Positions 48,720 through 62,993 of a stretch of 64,000 nucleotides of DNA are shown piece by piece. Origin of the DNA: Paralvinella palmiformis (taxonomy: Eukaryota > Annelida > Polychaeta > Terebellida > Alvinellidae). Within the stretch, counting starts at the first letter, position 1, and each line of letters starts with the position of its first letter. The stretch spans positions 186,001 to 250,000 of the forward strand of contig JAODUP010000150.1 in the NCBI GenBank assembly GCA_025642065.1, in the 5' to 3' direction. The notes under the pieces were generated by a model. It searched no databases and had not been told where the DNA came from. It was given only the letters and a program-made list of their open reading frames with translations. The translations under genes and the position numbers were made by a program.

Positions 48720-51700
48720 CAAGTCTGAGATAGTCAACCAAAAAGAAAAGAAGTTGCACAAAATGTCTAAATAAAGACATTGTAATCATTCCATTTATTT
48801 TAAATGAACAAAGAATTCAAATTAAATATCTCCATAAATATGTAGGTTGTCAATTTCTTAAAGACTATATTTATACTAAATCTTTGATAATACTCTTCTA
48901 CTATCCTCATGTAACCTCAATAACAATTGTTATTCTTGATCTCATTGAATACACAAGTGTCTTACAGATACATTCAAACTTATTAGTGAATACAATCTCT
49001 GAGATATTCTGTCATATGTAGATCCAGACTATGGTCAAGCCATGGAAAACTTTTGATATTGTACACTTCGTTTAGGCCAAGAGAGTTAGTCCGAGAGAGT
49101 TATTCATTCGACATATTCCATTATTATGGTGTTTTTATTAAATTAACTTATGGCGTGTTTCGCATATTTAATGTGAATATTTTTAAGCCTCCCGATTCTG
49201 TACCAAAGAATATGTTTAGTTTCCATATGCCAAGTGATTTATTTACTTCAGAAGACTCCCGAAGAGTTGAAATTTAAATTATTCGTGACCCGTTAATTTA
49301 AATTTCAACTCTATAGTGTCCTCATATACAAATACAAACGATATACATTGTACATTTTACTGACTCCAGTTTGAGAAGGCATTGTTTGATAATGAAGAAT
49401 TCATCAGTATAATCTTTTTTATTGACTGCGGTTAATGGCAGTCAATAAAATGTACAATGTATATTGTTTGTATTTGTTTAGGTGATTATATGTATATGAG
49501 GACAATTAACTCAATCTAACACCAGTCTATATTGATTGAAAAAAAAGATTATACTGAGGAATTCTTCATTATCAAACATTGCTTTCTCAAATTAGATGGT
49601 AAATCATGATACCTTTCATCCAATATTAACTGTTGCATCTAGAGATAAATGTAGAACACGTGACTACTGACTAAGAAAAGGACATTTATCGAATGTATTC
49701 ACATCAATTTACACTAAAGTAAATGTATCAATCTGCACAGAATGTTGGGCTAAGTAGCGTAAAATTTGGTTCTGGAGCTCTTTGGTTCTGGTTTCTTTAA
49801 TGCCCTTCCCTGTTTGACAAATCGGGTAGTGTGACTTTCCTGCTGCGTTCATTACATCATCACAATCACAGTAATAGCAAATAGCAAACAACGAAGGTTC
49901 TGTTTCACATACAAATGTTCCATTGTCAACAAGTCTTCTTCATCCAAGAGATCCTGAAAACAACATCCACACGTGTAGGACATAGCTACAACTAAACTTA
50001 CTACCTTCTACCTATGGGCATGTATCATAGGATCGGGAATATGCTTCAATGTACTAAATATGTCACCAGGTAGTTTTTCCAGCTGTGGTGTAGGGGTGTG
50101 CTAACTGCACAAAGATAGTAAAGATGCAATATAAGAAACAGAGAAATGAGTTCTTGTTGAACCGACATAAAGGTAGGATGGTGGTCTGGGCCATCATCTA
50201 TGTACAGAAGTAGCATGGGCCGGAAAGGTTTTTAAATTGATTAAAATGCATCTCTCAGTTCTGTAGTATGTCATGTGACACTTGAAGGTTTCAAAGGGTC
50301 TGTTCTTGAGTCTCCCATACACCAAACCAAGATAAAAGCTTTTATCTATGTCATCAGGCACATCTTCATGGAAATGTACACTTGATATCAATGTCATGGT
50401 CTCATACTTGAAATGTGTTGCCAATGCTCACAATAATGTGTTGCTAATGCCCACAATAACTTCTTTACCCCTTTCAACTGCTGTCACCGGATAACCAAGC
50501 TCTGCAAACTTCATGATCTCTTCAAACTTCAAAGCAAATTCCTCCTGATACCTGAACAATGTGGATGCATAATTTGCATCTTCATGGTCATGACGTAGCT
50601 GTCAAGTCTGAACCATAAAACGTATCTTCAGAAAACCTTTGTAATGCTTTGAAGCAAAGGTGCTACATTTGCGAGGCCAGAACTGTAGTTTAAACCACTG
50701 TATGCTTGGCATAGGGCAATCAGGATCAGTCTTACATACCTTATCATACAGGATATGATGTGTTCATTGCCATGGCAAGATGAGTAATAACATTATCATC
50801 AAAGGTTATTTGGTCATGTCTATGGTCATCAACCACCTGGCGATCAAACCACGAAATATAAATTTAGGCCGGGAGCAAAATATGGAAACAAAAAACCAGG
50901 AAAATATCGCCAACATGAAATTAAAAAATATGTTGGGTCGGGGCTCAAAAGTGGGTCAGACAGTAATGGGAAACAAGATATTTTTATTGTTGTCTTAGAA
51001 TGCCCCAATCTGTACCAGGAAATAGCGATGATAACTCCAGATTATCTCAGATGCAATTATATCATTAAATGTATTAACAATTGTATAATGCCCCCTAACT
51101 ACACCCAGCCAACAATTGCCATTAACTAAGCTTAATCTGTCATTTTTCACTGATTGATTACTTGGTACTTAAGACTTGTTTGTATCCGGATCCAGAAGAG
51201 GTTTATGGTCGGATCTATTACTCTTGATTCAGCGGTCACACAGTAATTAAAGTCTACTACAGTACATTATTTAGGCAATTTTTGTTATATTATGTTATAT
51301 CTAATAGATGGTGATTTTGAACATTTCTCAAATTTGAACATTTCTCAAATTTGAACATTTCTCAAATGTCTCGTATGTATTGCGATAAGCTTAATTTTTA
51401 ATTTAATATACTGTATTGCAATTAAATGTTGTATGTTTTAGATGCCATTTTTTCTCAAACACTCGCAGATTTATCCATAAAACTGTAGTAAGTTCGATGA
51501 TTTATCTTAGGTATCTAACACTTGTAATGAATGAACACACACAATCACAATAAAAAGGTGAAATACATGTACGTATATTTTGCTAGGATGTTCGACCAAT
51601 CAGAAACAATTATCAAGATAGAAAGACAATGAGCTAATGTTTCTTATAAAAATAGATCTTTAAAATAGACTTTAAGTTTACATAATTTTAACTATTCTGC

Positions 51701-52094
51701 CGGTTAAAACAAAAACATCGAACAGTTTTAAAAATTAATAAATGGTCTGATGTGGTGTAGCGTGATACGGTGTGGTGTGGATTAGTGTAATCCAGTACAA
51801 AGTAATCAGTGATAGAATACAGACAGACGTATTTTAATGAATTCAGGATGAACAAATGTATAATGAGAAATTTGTGTTAAAACATGTTACAATGGAAACA
51901 CATTATGTACGAGAACCACATACCTTCTTACAAGAGTAGAAACAAGTACAAATTTGCACTACAGGAACCATGATTTTTACGTTCTCCGGGAAAGTCAATG
52001 ACACAAGGGGTTAAAGTGTTTTGAAAAAATAAAAATGACACAAAACAATATCATTATCACACAAACAGTAAATCTATTGTGACATATCAGACAT

Positions 52095-52149
<55 letters not shown>

Positions 52150-55100
52150 TACATGTCTATATGACACTATATCTCCATGTTCTCATTGGCTGTTGGTATA
52201 AAGAAATGATGTTTTGTCTGACGTAAAACAAGTTCCGTGTTCATAATTACGTTTTCTTCGTATATTAAAATCTAGCAATGTCTACCCAACAACAAGACAA
52301 AAGATGGCCACCTGATGTGTTCTTATTTTGAGGAAATCTGTGATGGAAAAAACCAGTGTGTCTTCTACGTCAGTCCACATCTGATTAGTGGGCGAGAGAC
52401 TCCAACAGTCAACTCGGAAGTGATCATCAAGTACGAGTGTAAGCCAGGTTAGTAAATGATCTGCCAGATGATGTGTTAGCTTTATAAAAGGTTGTGATTA
52501 ATATTTATAGGATAAATCTCTCCAGTTGGGGCTACTCCTGGTATGTACTGGTACATGGAGCTCCACAAAGCTGCACCACTATTAAAGCCAACACTTTCCC
52601 ACAGAGATCAAACATTCTTGTGTACCACAATTCTAGCTATTCAAATAGCTCAGTGGTATAGTGTCAGATCAGCGGGTTTGAATCCACTAACTAGCTGTCA
52701 CTGATTTATCATGCAGTCATCAGTTTAACTGAGTACAATATTGGATTGTGATTATTGTGGATTATGTAAAAACATACGAGGATTTTGTCAAATTCATGAA
52801 TACTAAAAAATCTTTATTGACATACTAGCATCCGTTTGTCATTAGCATATTTTGTAAAATGCAACTATCATAGTTTATAAGCAAGGCACATTTAGACATT
52901 TTAGAAAAATCCCCTAACTAATCGCTGATGAATACGCATTTGTTTAATTTCATGCCACATCCCTGGCACCCCCATCACAGTGTATTAAGAAGTTCTATCA
53001 TTGCATGCAAAAGGAACTTAGTTGTCACAGTGAGACAATTTACATTGCTGCATTATCTAGTCTACTTAATGGTAATAAGCTCAAATGTGAAAATAAAGCG
53101 TCCCAATCACTACCACTGTTTCAATCATAATTGAGCCACATAAGGATACGACAAGCAGATGTTAATGAGGACAAATGGTGGAATATTAAAAAAAACTACA
53201 TCCTGTGTTAAATCTTAAATTTACAGACAGTTATTTATTTATTCTTGTTATTAATATAGTCTATGGCGAGCACCGGTTTGTTTCTACCTTTTTGGTGAGA
53301 AAAATTACCAAAAAAGGTCACATGAAGGACAGTAACTGTGAGAATCAACATTTGATGGTTAAATCTCCATTCACCACCTGAAATGATCTAATGGCAACTA
53401 GAAACTACGTTAAGTGTTGATGTAGAAACTCCCTGATGATGATGATGATGATGGTGGTGTCAAGTCCAGAAGCCAAAGTGATAATAAGGAAGAAAAACTA
53501 AAATAAATCAATAAAAACATCAATTTAAAAATAAATTCATAACTTTTAATACAAACTTAGGTAAGAAGAGGACGGCTGAAATAGGTGCAGCATCTTTTGT
53601 GGCAGTGTTTAGTATCTTTATCCTGCTAATTGTTGGAGGACTCTTGATGTAAGTAAGATATTATCTTGGGTGATAACAAACCATTTAAATACCACTGACT
53701 AAATGCTATTGGTACATAATTAATTGTGGTATGTAACTTTTAAAGGAAATACCAACTCTCTGTAGTGTTTGATTTTATAATCTTCCTGTATGTTGTTATA
53801 TATGACCAAAGGAGGTGATATTAAGTAACTCACTGACCGACTCAGTATGTCAATGTAGACCTATTTGACATGGCCCCATTTCAACGTAAGGCACCAAGCA
53901 ACACATCATTTTAGATATTACACTTTTGCAGGTGGCGTGAAATAACTCACAATACATCCGACTACGTTGTTGGCTCCTCTGCCAACCAACCAAGCACAAC
54001 ACATCCATCACATCCTTCAGTATCTAGTTATCAGCACGAGGGACAGGGGGCAGCAGCAGCAGCTATTGCTGAAGATGACATCTCCGTTGAGTTGAGTACC
54101 ACATCAACTGGTATCAGCCACATACAGACATAAAGTCTAACTATCATACTGGAAATGGCTGGCTAAAATAGCCTGATGGATGGTTTGGGTGTGAATCAGT
54201 CAGTAAATCAGTTAATGGATGAATAAGTCAGTGAGTCAATCAGTTAGTGTGTGCATGTGCATGTATGTTTGTGTGTGTGTGTTGTTGTTGCTGAGTGAGG
54301 GAGTGGGTGCATGAATGTGTAGGTGAGTGAATGAATCATGCAGTCACTGATTTGTTTAATCTTGATGCTGATATTATCAGGGATACCGGTATATGGACAA
54401 GGAGCTACAGTCTTGGAAAGAAAAGTGAATCACTTAAAGTCAAGAAGATCTTTTATCTAGAGACTTTAACAATTATTAATTGTTTTCTACTCTGATGATA
54501 ATGTTTAAAAAATATTTTAACTTTCTCTCTGTTATGTGCTCGTCAGAATATCAACCTTCAATGATATTAAATTAATAAAGACCATTAACCCGATGTAATA
54601 TGTTATAAATTCTGTTAATTCATTACTATACAGGAAATTTTGTGGTACACCCGCCAATTTGGGCATAAAAAGAGGCGTGTCTTTTATTCAAAATCAATTT
54701 ACGACGGATGCAGTAATATTTGCCACCTTGTTAAATATAGCCCTATAAATATAGATTTATCAAATATAACTATATAATGTTATCATTATTCCTTTACGAT
54801 ATTTTGAAGTGCTATTATCATTTACATACACATAATCCACAATTAAACACAAGGTAATAAAATCCAAATGAAAGACATATTTTAAAAACAGACATGCAAT
54901 ATAGAGCTATGATTCTCACAGTGATTGATTCATCAATTATCTGTGTATCATTAATTGCAAACCAATTATAATATAATATCCAAAGGTAATAGAATTGGTC
55001 TTAGTACTGAAAATCTGAAATGAAGGTGAACTGATTCACCTATTACAGTAGTCTAAGCCTTTGTTTCATCTCATATAGACTACTGTAACTCCCTATTATA

Positions 55101-58100
55101 TGATGATGATGATGATGATTTGGTGTTTTACAGCCACTTTTGTGCACAATGTAGGCTAAATGAGCCTACCCTATTATATGGTATATCTGATAACATTAAA
55201 TGAATCATTGTAATTCTCTGAAACCAATATTATTGTGCCTGTAAACATCTGAATTACAAAGGTTTAGTATGCAAAGGAAGCTATGCCCACAGGGAAAATA
55301 AATTGCAAGAGAAAGAATTACAAAGAGATTATTGATGGACTGTGATAATAAGATAAATTTACATCAATAGCTATTAACACAGAACACATCCTATTTCACA
55401 GAATATCACCAACAGCACTATCATATCACACCGCATATTAACATATCCTATTTCACAGAATATCACCAACAGCACTATCATATCACACCGCATATTAACA
55501 TATCCTATTTCACAGAATATTACCAACAGCACTATCATATCACACAGCATATTAACACATCCTATTTCACAGAATATCACCAACAGCACTATCATATCAC
55601 ACTGCATATTAACACATCCTATTTCACAGAATATCACCAACAGCACTATCATATCACACTGCATATTAACACATCCTATTTCACAGAATATCACCAACAG
55701 CACTATCATATCACACCGCATATTAACAGATCCTATTTCACAGAATATTACCAACAGCACTATCATATCACACTGCATATTAACATATCCTATTTCACAG
55801 AATATCACCAACAGCACTATCATATCACACCGCATATTTTGGTGAGATAAACTTTAGATGGCAGAATATCATCAAGTATTGCAGAGCAAGATTAGACTGA
55901 TGATGTTCTAAGTCAATTATCTGATCAAAATATAACAACTAAATTGAATTATGATGGACTATAAACAGAATAGTGAAATATTAAACACTTTAATGCCACA
56001 GGTATCAATATATAAAACTTGGGTTACATGAATGATCATCATAGAGTTATAAATTTGTTAATAAATCTAACTTTAAGTGAAACAATCAGTTAAGAATGTA
56101 TTTGATAGATGGTTATTTCTTTTCTTTATTTTTTATATTCATAGAAAGTGATATGTTAAACACAGTACAGATTAGTGTTTTTCAAGGACAATCGTTTCAT
56201 GATGTGAAGTTATTTTATAGACAAGCATATATGGTACATTAATCTGTAGGTAGACTCGCTTATTTTGTATTAGGTTTGGGTGAAGTAAAGGACCAGTACC
56301 AACCAACATCTTGCCTGGTTTTGACAATTCACGGAACTGCATATGGTCAATGTGATTAAACAATTGTAGTGTGACAAATATTACACCAGAAAGTGGTAAC
56401 AAATACATACTTGTCACCAGGGTTTGAAATTAATGCCTGAGGCGAGTTGAAAGTTTTCAGTTCGGGTCTTCCTGCTGATAACTTCCGAACAGGTTGTACA
56501 CACTGAGAGAAAATGTGTGACAGTGGGAACCATGTGCTGTGTCATCATTGTCATCACATGAAATTCCATTCATATTATCCCCCTGTCCGGGGTTTTTTTT
56601 CTCAATGAATTTGTTAATAAATCTAACTTTAAGTGAAACAATCAGTTAAGAATGTATTTGATAGATGGTTATTTCTTTTCTTTATTTTTTATATTCATAG
56701 AAAGTGATATGTTAAACACAGTACAGATTAGTGTTTTTCAAGGACAATCGTTTCATGATGTGAAGTTATTTTATAGACAAGCATATATGGTACATTAATC
56801 TGTAGGTAGACTCGCTTATTTTGTATTAGGTTTGGGTGAAGTAAAGGACCAGTACCAACCAACATCTTGCCTGGTTTTGACAATTCACGGAACTGCATAT
56901 GGTCAATGTGATTAAACAATTGTAGTGTGACAAATATTACACCAGAAAGTGGTAACAAATACATACTTGTCACCAGGGTTTGAAATTAATGCCTGAGGCG
57001 AGTTGAAAGTTTTCAGTTCGGGTCTTCCTGCTGATAACTTCCGAACAGGTTGTACACACTGAGAGAAAATGTGTGACAGTGGGAACCATGTGCTGTGTCA
57101 TCATTGTCATCACATGAAATTCCATTCATATTATCCCCCTGTCCGGGGTTTTTTTTCTCAATGAATTCTGGGGATTTTTCTCAACGAATTCACATGGAAA
57201 CAGAAATGGACCCAAACTTAAGTTCCTCCTGTCTTCAGCAGTTGAAACCAGATGCTCTTTTTGGATCATCTACAAATGACTTGTAGTTTGTTTATTTTTT
57301 GTTTGTTTTTTTCAAAATATACTATTAAATGCATTTATAATGCTACAACACTATCCAACTTCATATTATGAAATCAACTTTATTCTGCATAGTGAGGACT
57401 AGTGAATTACTCTCAGGACTAGTATATTTTAACCTTGGTTGTCACTTATATATATGTTATTAATGTTACAGTTCTAACTTAAGCGACTACATATACATTC
57501 TTTAATATTGTATTCTAGCCACAGACTTTGTAAGTACCTTTTACAGAATCAATTCTTGTGTACTTATTATTTATTTATATATTATTAGGTTTAAATGAAC
57601 AAAGATATCTGAATCTATAGAGACAACAAGTATCCAGAGATGTGACTCTGTCACAATGATAAGAATTAGAAAGGGCACTTCATTAAATCTACATCATCAT
57701 CATCATCATCATCATTGTCATCATCGTCCCCTACCCATACCAACTATAGACCCAAGAATACTTACATCTCTTGATGATACAGCGATGTAATACCAAAATG
57801 TCTCCCATCACCGTTTACAAAGAAATCATAAACAGACTCTCGTATTATGTCTAACAGATCCTGTAATGACAATAACACATAATACTAAATACTTAGCTCT
57901 GATGAATAGCGTTATATATTGTGGTTTTTAGATTAAAGTCTGATTGCATCATAAAGTTGTCTGAACTGAATTAAAATATTTATGGTCAACATTTAGCATT
58001 ACCAATGTAATAACTTTGCATTCTATTTTACTTTCAATTTATAATTCCTTCCCCTACCTACATATTATAAACCTGTACTATCCAATAATAAAAATCTCAA

Positions 58101-61100
58101 TTTATATGGATGTTTTGATTAATTATATAAAACATGTTACATCCACAGATAATATTACACTCCTATGTACTGGTATACACATATTCCAGTCAGTGTTCTG
58201 TTTTATCAGTAAATATGTTCCCATATTTCAGTAAGTAGCAGACTATGTTGTAGATTTCAAGGTTGTGGAATAAAATACCAATGAGCTACACTGTTCTGTC
58301 AATAATTACCCTTGATGCATGAAATGGAGAGACACAAGTTCCGACCATAGCTTCACCACTTTCATTTGATCGTATCAAGATACTCTTCCAGCCTCCAGAT
58401 GGTTGATACTTGAGACCTATTGCTGGAAATTCTGATTTACAAACATGCTTCTTGAAAGCCTATAAAAAGGATTGTATTTTAGAACTGCATGGTGACAGAT
58501 ATACTGAGTAAATCCTTTTATTTTACACAGAATAATATCCTAGCAATGAATCAGTAGCGAAAAATGTTTTTAAAGTTTTTTATGACTAAACCACAAAATT
58601 GTTTAAAACTCAGGCTATCAAATATTTAGTGAATACTTTTAAAAATAAACTACAGGTAAATGTAATATTATATCAGAAATTTAGCTTCAGATAGAAGCCC
58701 TACATATAATAAACCTTTATCGAGTTTCTAAAGTGGACACATGGTAGCAAAATTTGTCACAAACTCGGCTGATAAAAAAATATGTGCACTTAATATAAGA
58801 GCAATAATAAGTTTCACAGTTTCCTAAACAAACAGCAAGATAAATAAATGAAACACAAAATTAATATTATGGTACAGCGTCCTCACTGGACAGTTATTTA
58901 TTAATATCAACATCAGCTTGTTTTAATTTTGTTTATGTATCAGCATTAAGTACATTCCTAATACTAAATATGTTAATTATTACGTATAATATCTTCAAAT
59001 ATCCATTGACCATAAAACGGATAAAAACATTCAAATTTCATATAATCGATGCTTTTTAAAAAGAAAGACACCAAACCTTAATTATGGCAATATGTTGTAG
59101 TTTTTGCATTCTTAATGGCAAGCCACACACATCCAAATTGGGAACTGTAAGAAGGAAACAATCTAGATATTATCAACTGTTTATAAATTAATTAGTCCTT
59201 AAGTACAGTTATACTGTTATGACAGGTATCACCATATGTAATTAATCACGACTAGTGAAGGCACTAGTCTCCAATGATTTTTTTAAAAAGTCAATGATCT
59301 ATTTAAGATAGGTGCATGGTCATGAAAAAACGGATTTTAGAGTAAAGAAGGCATGTCAAGATGCCAAAAGAATACTAAAATTTGCTTCTTGGACAAAACT
59401 TTTCTATAGCCAAGCATTTATACGCTTCCTACTCCATATACAGATAACATCCCTACCTACAAAACCGTAGTAAAATAATATTTATGTAACTTAATGCAAT
59501 GACACTATTTTCTATGTGATATGATAGCTCAACGACAGAGTTATGAAACAGAATGAGTGATGAGACTCCTTGTTTCAATCAAAAAACTTAACACTGATCA
59601 TTCACTGATTCATTAATTCACTCAGTCACAAAATATAAACCACAATATCCTCATTTCTAATGAATGTAAACAACTTATATTGACAATGCTGTGGTTGGAC
59701 TACAAAGCTAATTCAGTATTAGTTCAGAAACACTTTGAGATAAACAATCAGAAAGTACCAGAATCTGTAACATAGAAGATGATAAGTTAAAGATTCATCT
59801 ATTTCATAAAGGTTTATATTATTTAAAAAAATTATTACTATTATATTATTACTACTATATTAATAAAATTATTTTGTTTAAATGAATAATAATATAGATT
59901 TCCTAAAGCCCCATTGCTAGTATACAGTGATTCCCTAATAAGTAATTTAACCAATCAGCATTATTTACTAGAGAAAACAACCTTGAACAAGTGATGTTTT
60001 AAAAAAGCTTTTAACTTTTCAAGAAATAACACGTCTAATCTCTACTGGCAACCTGTTGCACAAAGTTGAGGATAGCCTTCTACACTAAATGTACAATTAT
60101 CATAAGGCTTCAACCGAGATACAAGTAGCTGCAATAATATGTAACTGGTTGACCTGAGATTTTGGGGATGACTTACTAATAGACACAAGTTCACACAGGT
60201 AGGTACAATGCCATTGATAAATACCTTGATCAATTAAAATCATATCATCTTTCCCTAAATCAGCATTGGAGCTGTTATCACTTTTATATGCAGACTGTTC
60301 ATTATGATTATTATTAGATTAATATATATTTAGATGGACAGCAACTATCCTTTCTATAACCTTAAACGAGAATATTAAATTTGAAACAGGCCTGTAAATC
60401 TTTAAAACATTACAGTCCAAACTGCTTTATTTATATTATATATTAATGGTATTATTCTAATAACAGCCTAAAACCTGACACAAATACATGTTACCTAACC
60501 TGCCCTTTGTAACAAGTAAACAAACATTACATCTGCCTATGTACATGTGCATTCTCATTAATATCAGTTAATGCACAAACATATTTATTGTTCATACATT
60601 TGAATGTAATGGCAGCATACTATCAGTGTTTTAGGTGGGCTCTTCACGAGCCCTGAGCATCTGCTTTCCTGTATCGTTATTTTATGTACAGGGGCTCCAT
60701 TTAAAGTTCATGCCAAACTCACACATCAGTGATTGAGACTCGATAAATTGTGATCCATTTATTCACGATCCATTGTTAATGAATACCAATGATCCATTTC
60801 TGATATTCACATTTCCATTTTCAATAACATCACAAGTAACTTTTACAACTTTCACTTTTCGACTACATTCACCGAGATCCAAACAAAAACTGATTTAAAT
60901 TTTGAAAAGGGTTGCCAGCTCTAAGCTGGGTCAGAGGTTACATGGATTACGAAACAGCCAATGAGAAATATTCACGTCCCTCGCCAAATCCAAATAACAA
61001 AGCTAAGCCAATGACATTCGAATCTGGCATGGGACTCATTCAGTTTTAAATATTTTCAAACCATTACAACATATTAAACGTACCCAAGTTTGAACAGCAA

Positions 61101-62688
61101 TTAATCATTTCTCTCTCAAAGCACATCAGTATATAAAACAAAGAACATTTACAATCCATATACATAGATATATTACTATAAGTTATAACAAACTTCAATT
61201 ATTCAAACTCTGATAATACATAACATAAAATGTGATCAGGTCTTATTTAATGTATGGGATGAAACCAGGAATAATAGTAATAACTTCAGCATTAAACTCT
61301 ATCTTATACCTAGGTAATAATAGTATTATTAATCAAACTTTGGTGATGGTTAATAGATAAACCTTACATTTTCCTGGTGGTATATAGAAGCCTATTTCTG
61401 GTGAACAATCTACACCACAACCAATCACGGGTGAATCTTTGTTCCTATAATGATCCTGGACTGGCTGTTTGATTGAGGAAATAGGAGAAATATTATGGTA
61501 GGATTTATTTAATTATCATCTCAGCTTCACTTACTTAGCTTAGCTTAGTGTGTGTCTATGATATGTGAATCTCTGACAACAATACTTACAGAAGGTTGGA
61601 CTGGTAACAATTCACAAGGCAGCATTCCTTCAAAGTTTTCAAAATGTCTCTGATAAAATGTTTTATCTCCTTTAAAATTTAGTAATGTATTCCTGACTTT
61701 GGACAATGCAAATTCTGCTCGGCCCTGAATTTTCTATAATAAAATATACACATTGGGTGGTAAGTTAAATGATTAAAAACATAATAGTATATATACTTGT
61801 GGTTAAGTCGATTTTGGGGGAGGGAAAAGGGAGTTAATAACACTTGCCAACTGAAGTTACAATCAGGCGTGTTTGTGTGAGCCAGAGTCGGAATAAAATC
61901 ACCACATCGCTGCCCACTAATCTATTATTAGTCAATAAATAATTTAAAAATTTCACCAAACTGTTATTTGGATTCCTAAACATATACCAGACTTTATGTA
62001 ACAATACTTGATAGTCACACACTGTTATCTACCAGTAGCTCCGGATAATTAGTTGTACAATAAAAATCACTGCTAACATTGCAAACCTTGTTCACAGTTG
62101 CTGTGAAACAATTAATTAATAAAGCTTGCCAGCTAAAGTTAGTCAGGCGTGTTTAGTGTGACGTGTTTGTTTATTAATTATAACATCAAAATGAATAGAA
62201 ATGGTTTAGAAAACCACACACTGTAGGCTGTCACACCCAGAGAGTGTAGGTCACTACTGCAGCTTGTATGCCTAAACAAGCTATTTAAGGGTGAAATGAA
62301 CTAATTATAGAATGATTGGATGACAGAGGGCCATAAACCATTAACACATGCTGGTAAGATAAATAGACCGTTGAATCCTGTGGTCATAGGGTGGGCTAAA
62401 ACCACATGGGAGCGTATTCAGGTAGAAATGGTTCACAAGTCCTAATTAAAGTTAAAGCATGGTATTTCTAACAAGATGGATTCCGATTTTGAGGGGTTTT
62501 AATCATATTATTAGACAGATAAATTAGACACGCCAATAAATACTTCAGAAGTTGACCTTGACTTATATGGTGAGCATATGCCAGATGAAAGAAATACAGG
62601 GTCAAAAACTGACCTAGACTTATCTGCCGGGTCTACTACCACTAATACCCAAGTATATACAGTACTTCAATCAATCATAATGTTATTC

Positions 62689-62725
<37 letters not shown>

Positions 62726-62906
62726 TGTAGACAGAACAATGACATAAGTCATAGTAATGTTAGATCAGCACACAGAGATAACAACAGTATACTTCCATAC
62801 CAGATAAACAATGCTGATGAAACAATACTCTGTTAGCATGCACATGTAAAGAAAACATTGTGTGCTAACAACTTGGGGAGTTCTAGACCTGACAAACCAA
62901 GTTATA

Positions 62907-62955
<49 letters not shown>

Positions 62956-62961
62956 TATATA

Positions 62962-62993
<32 letters not shown>

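Noticed and set aside
49053..49277. 74-residue frame before the inverted-repeat block
   Set aside because: No recognisable domain, and it ends inside the first hairpin; not supported as a gene.
56172..56973. Two identical 81-residue proteins
   Set aside because: They are the same chance frame carried by the 556-bp duplication; no homologue, splice or promoter evidence.
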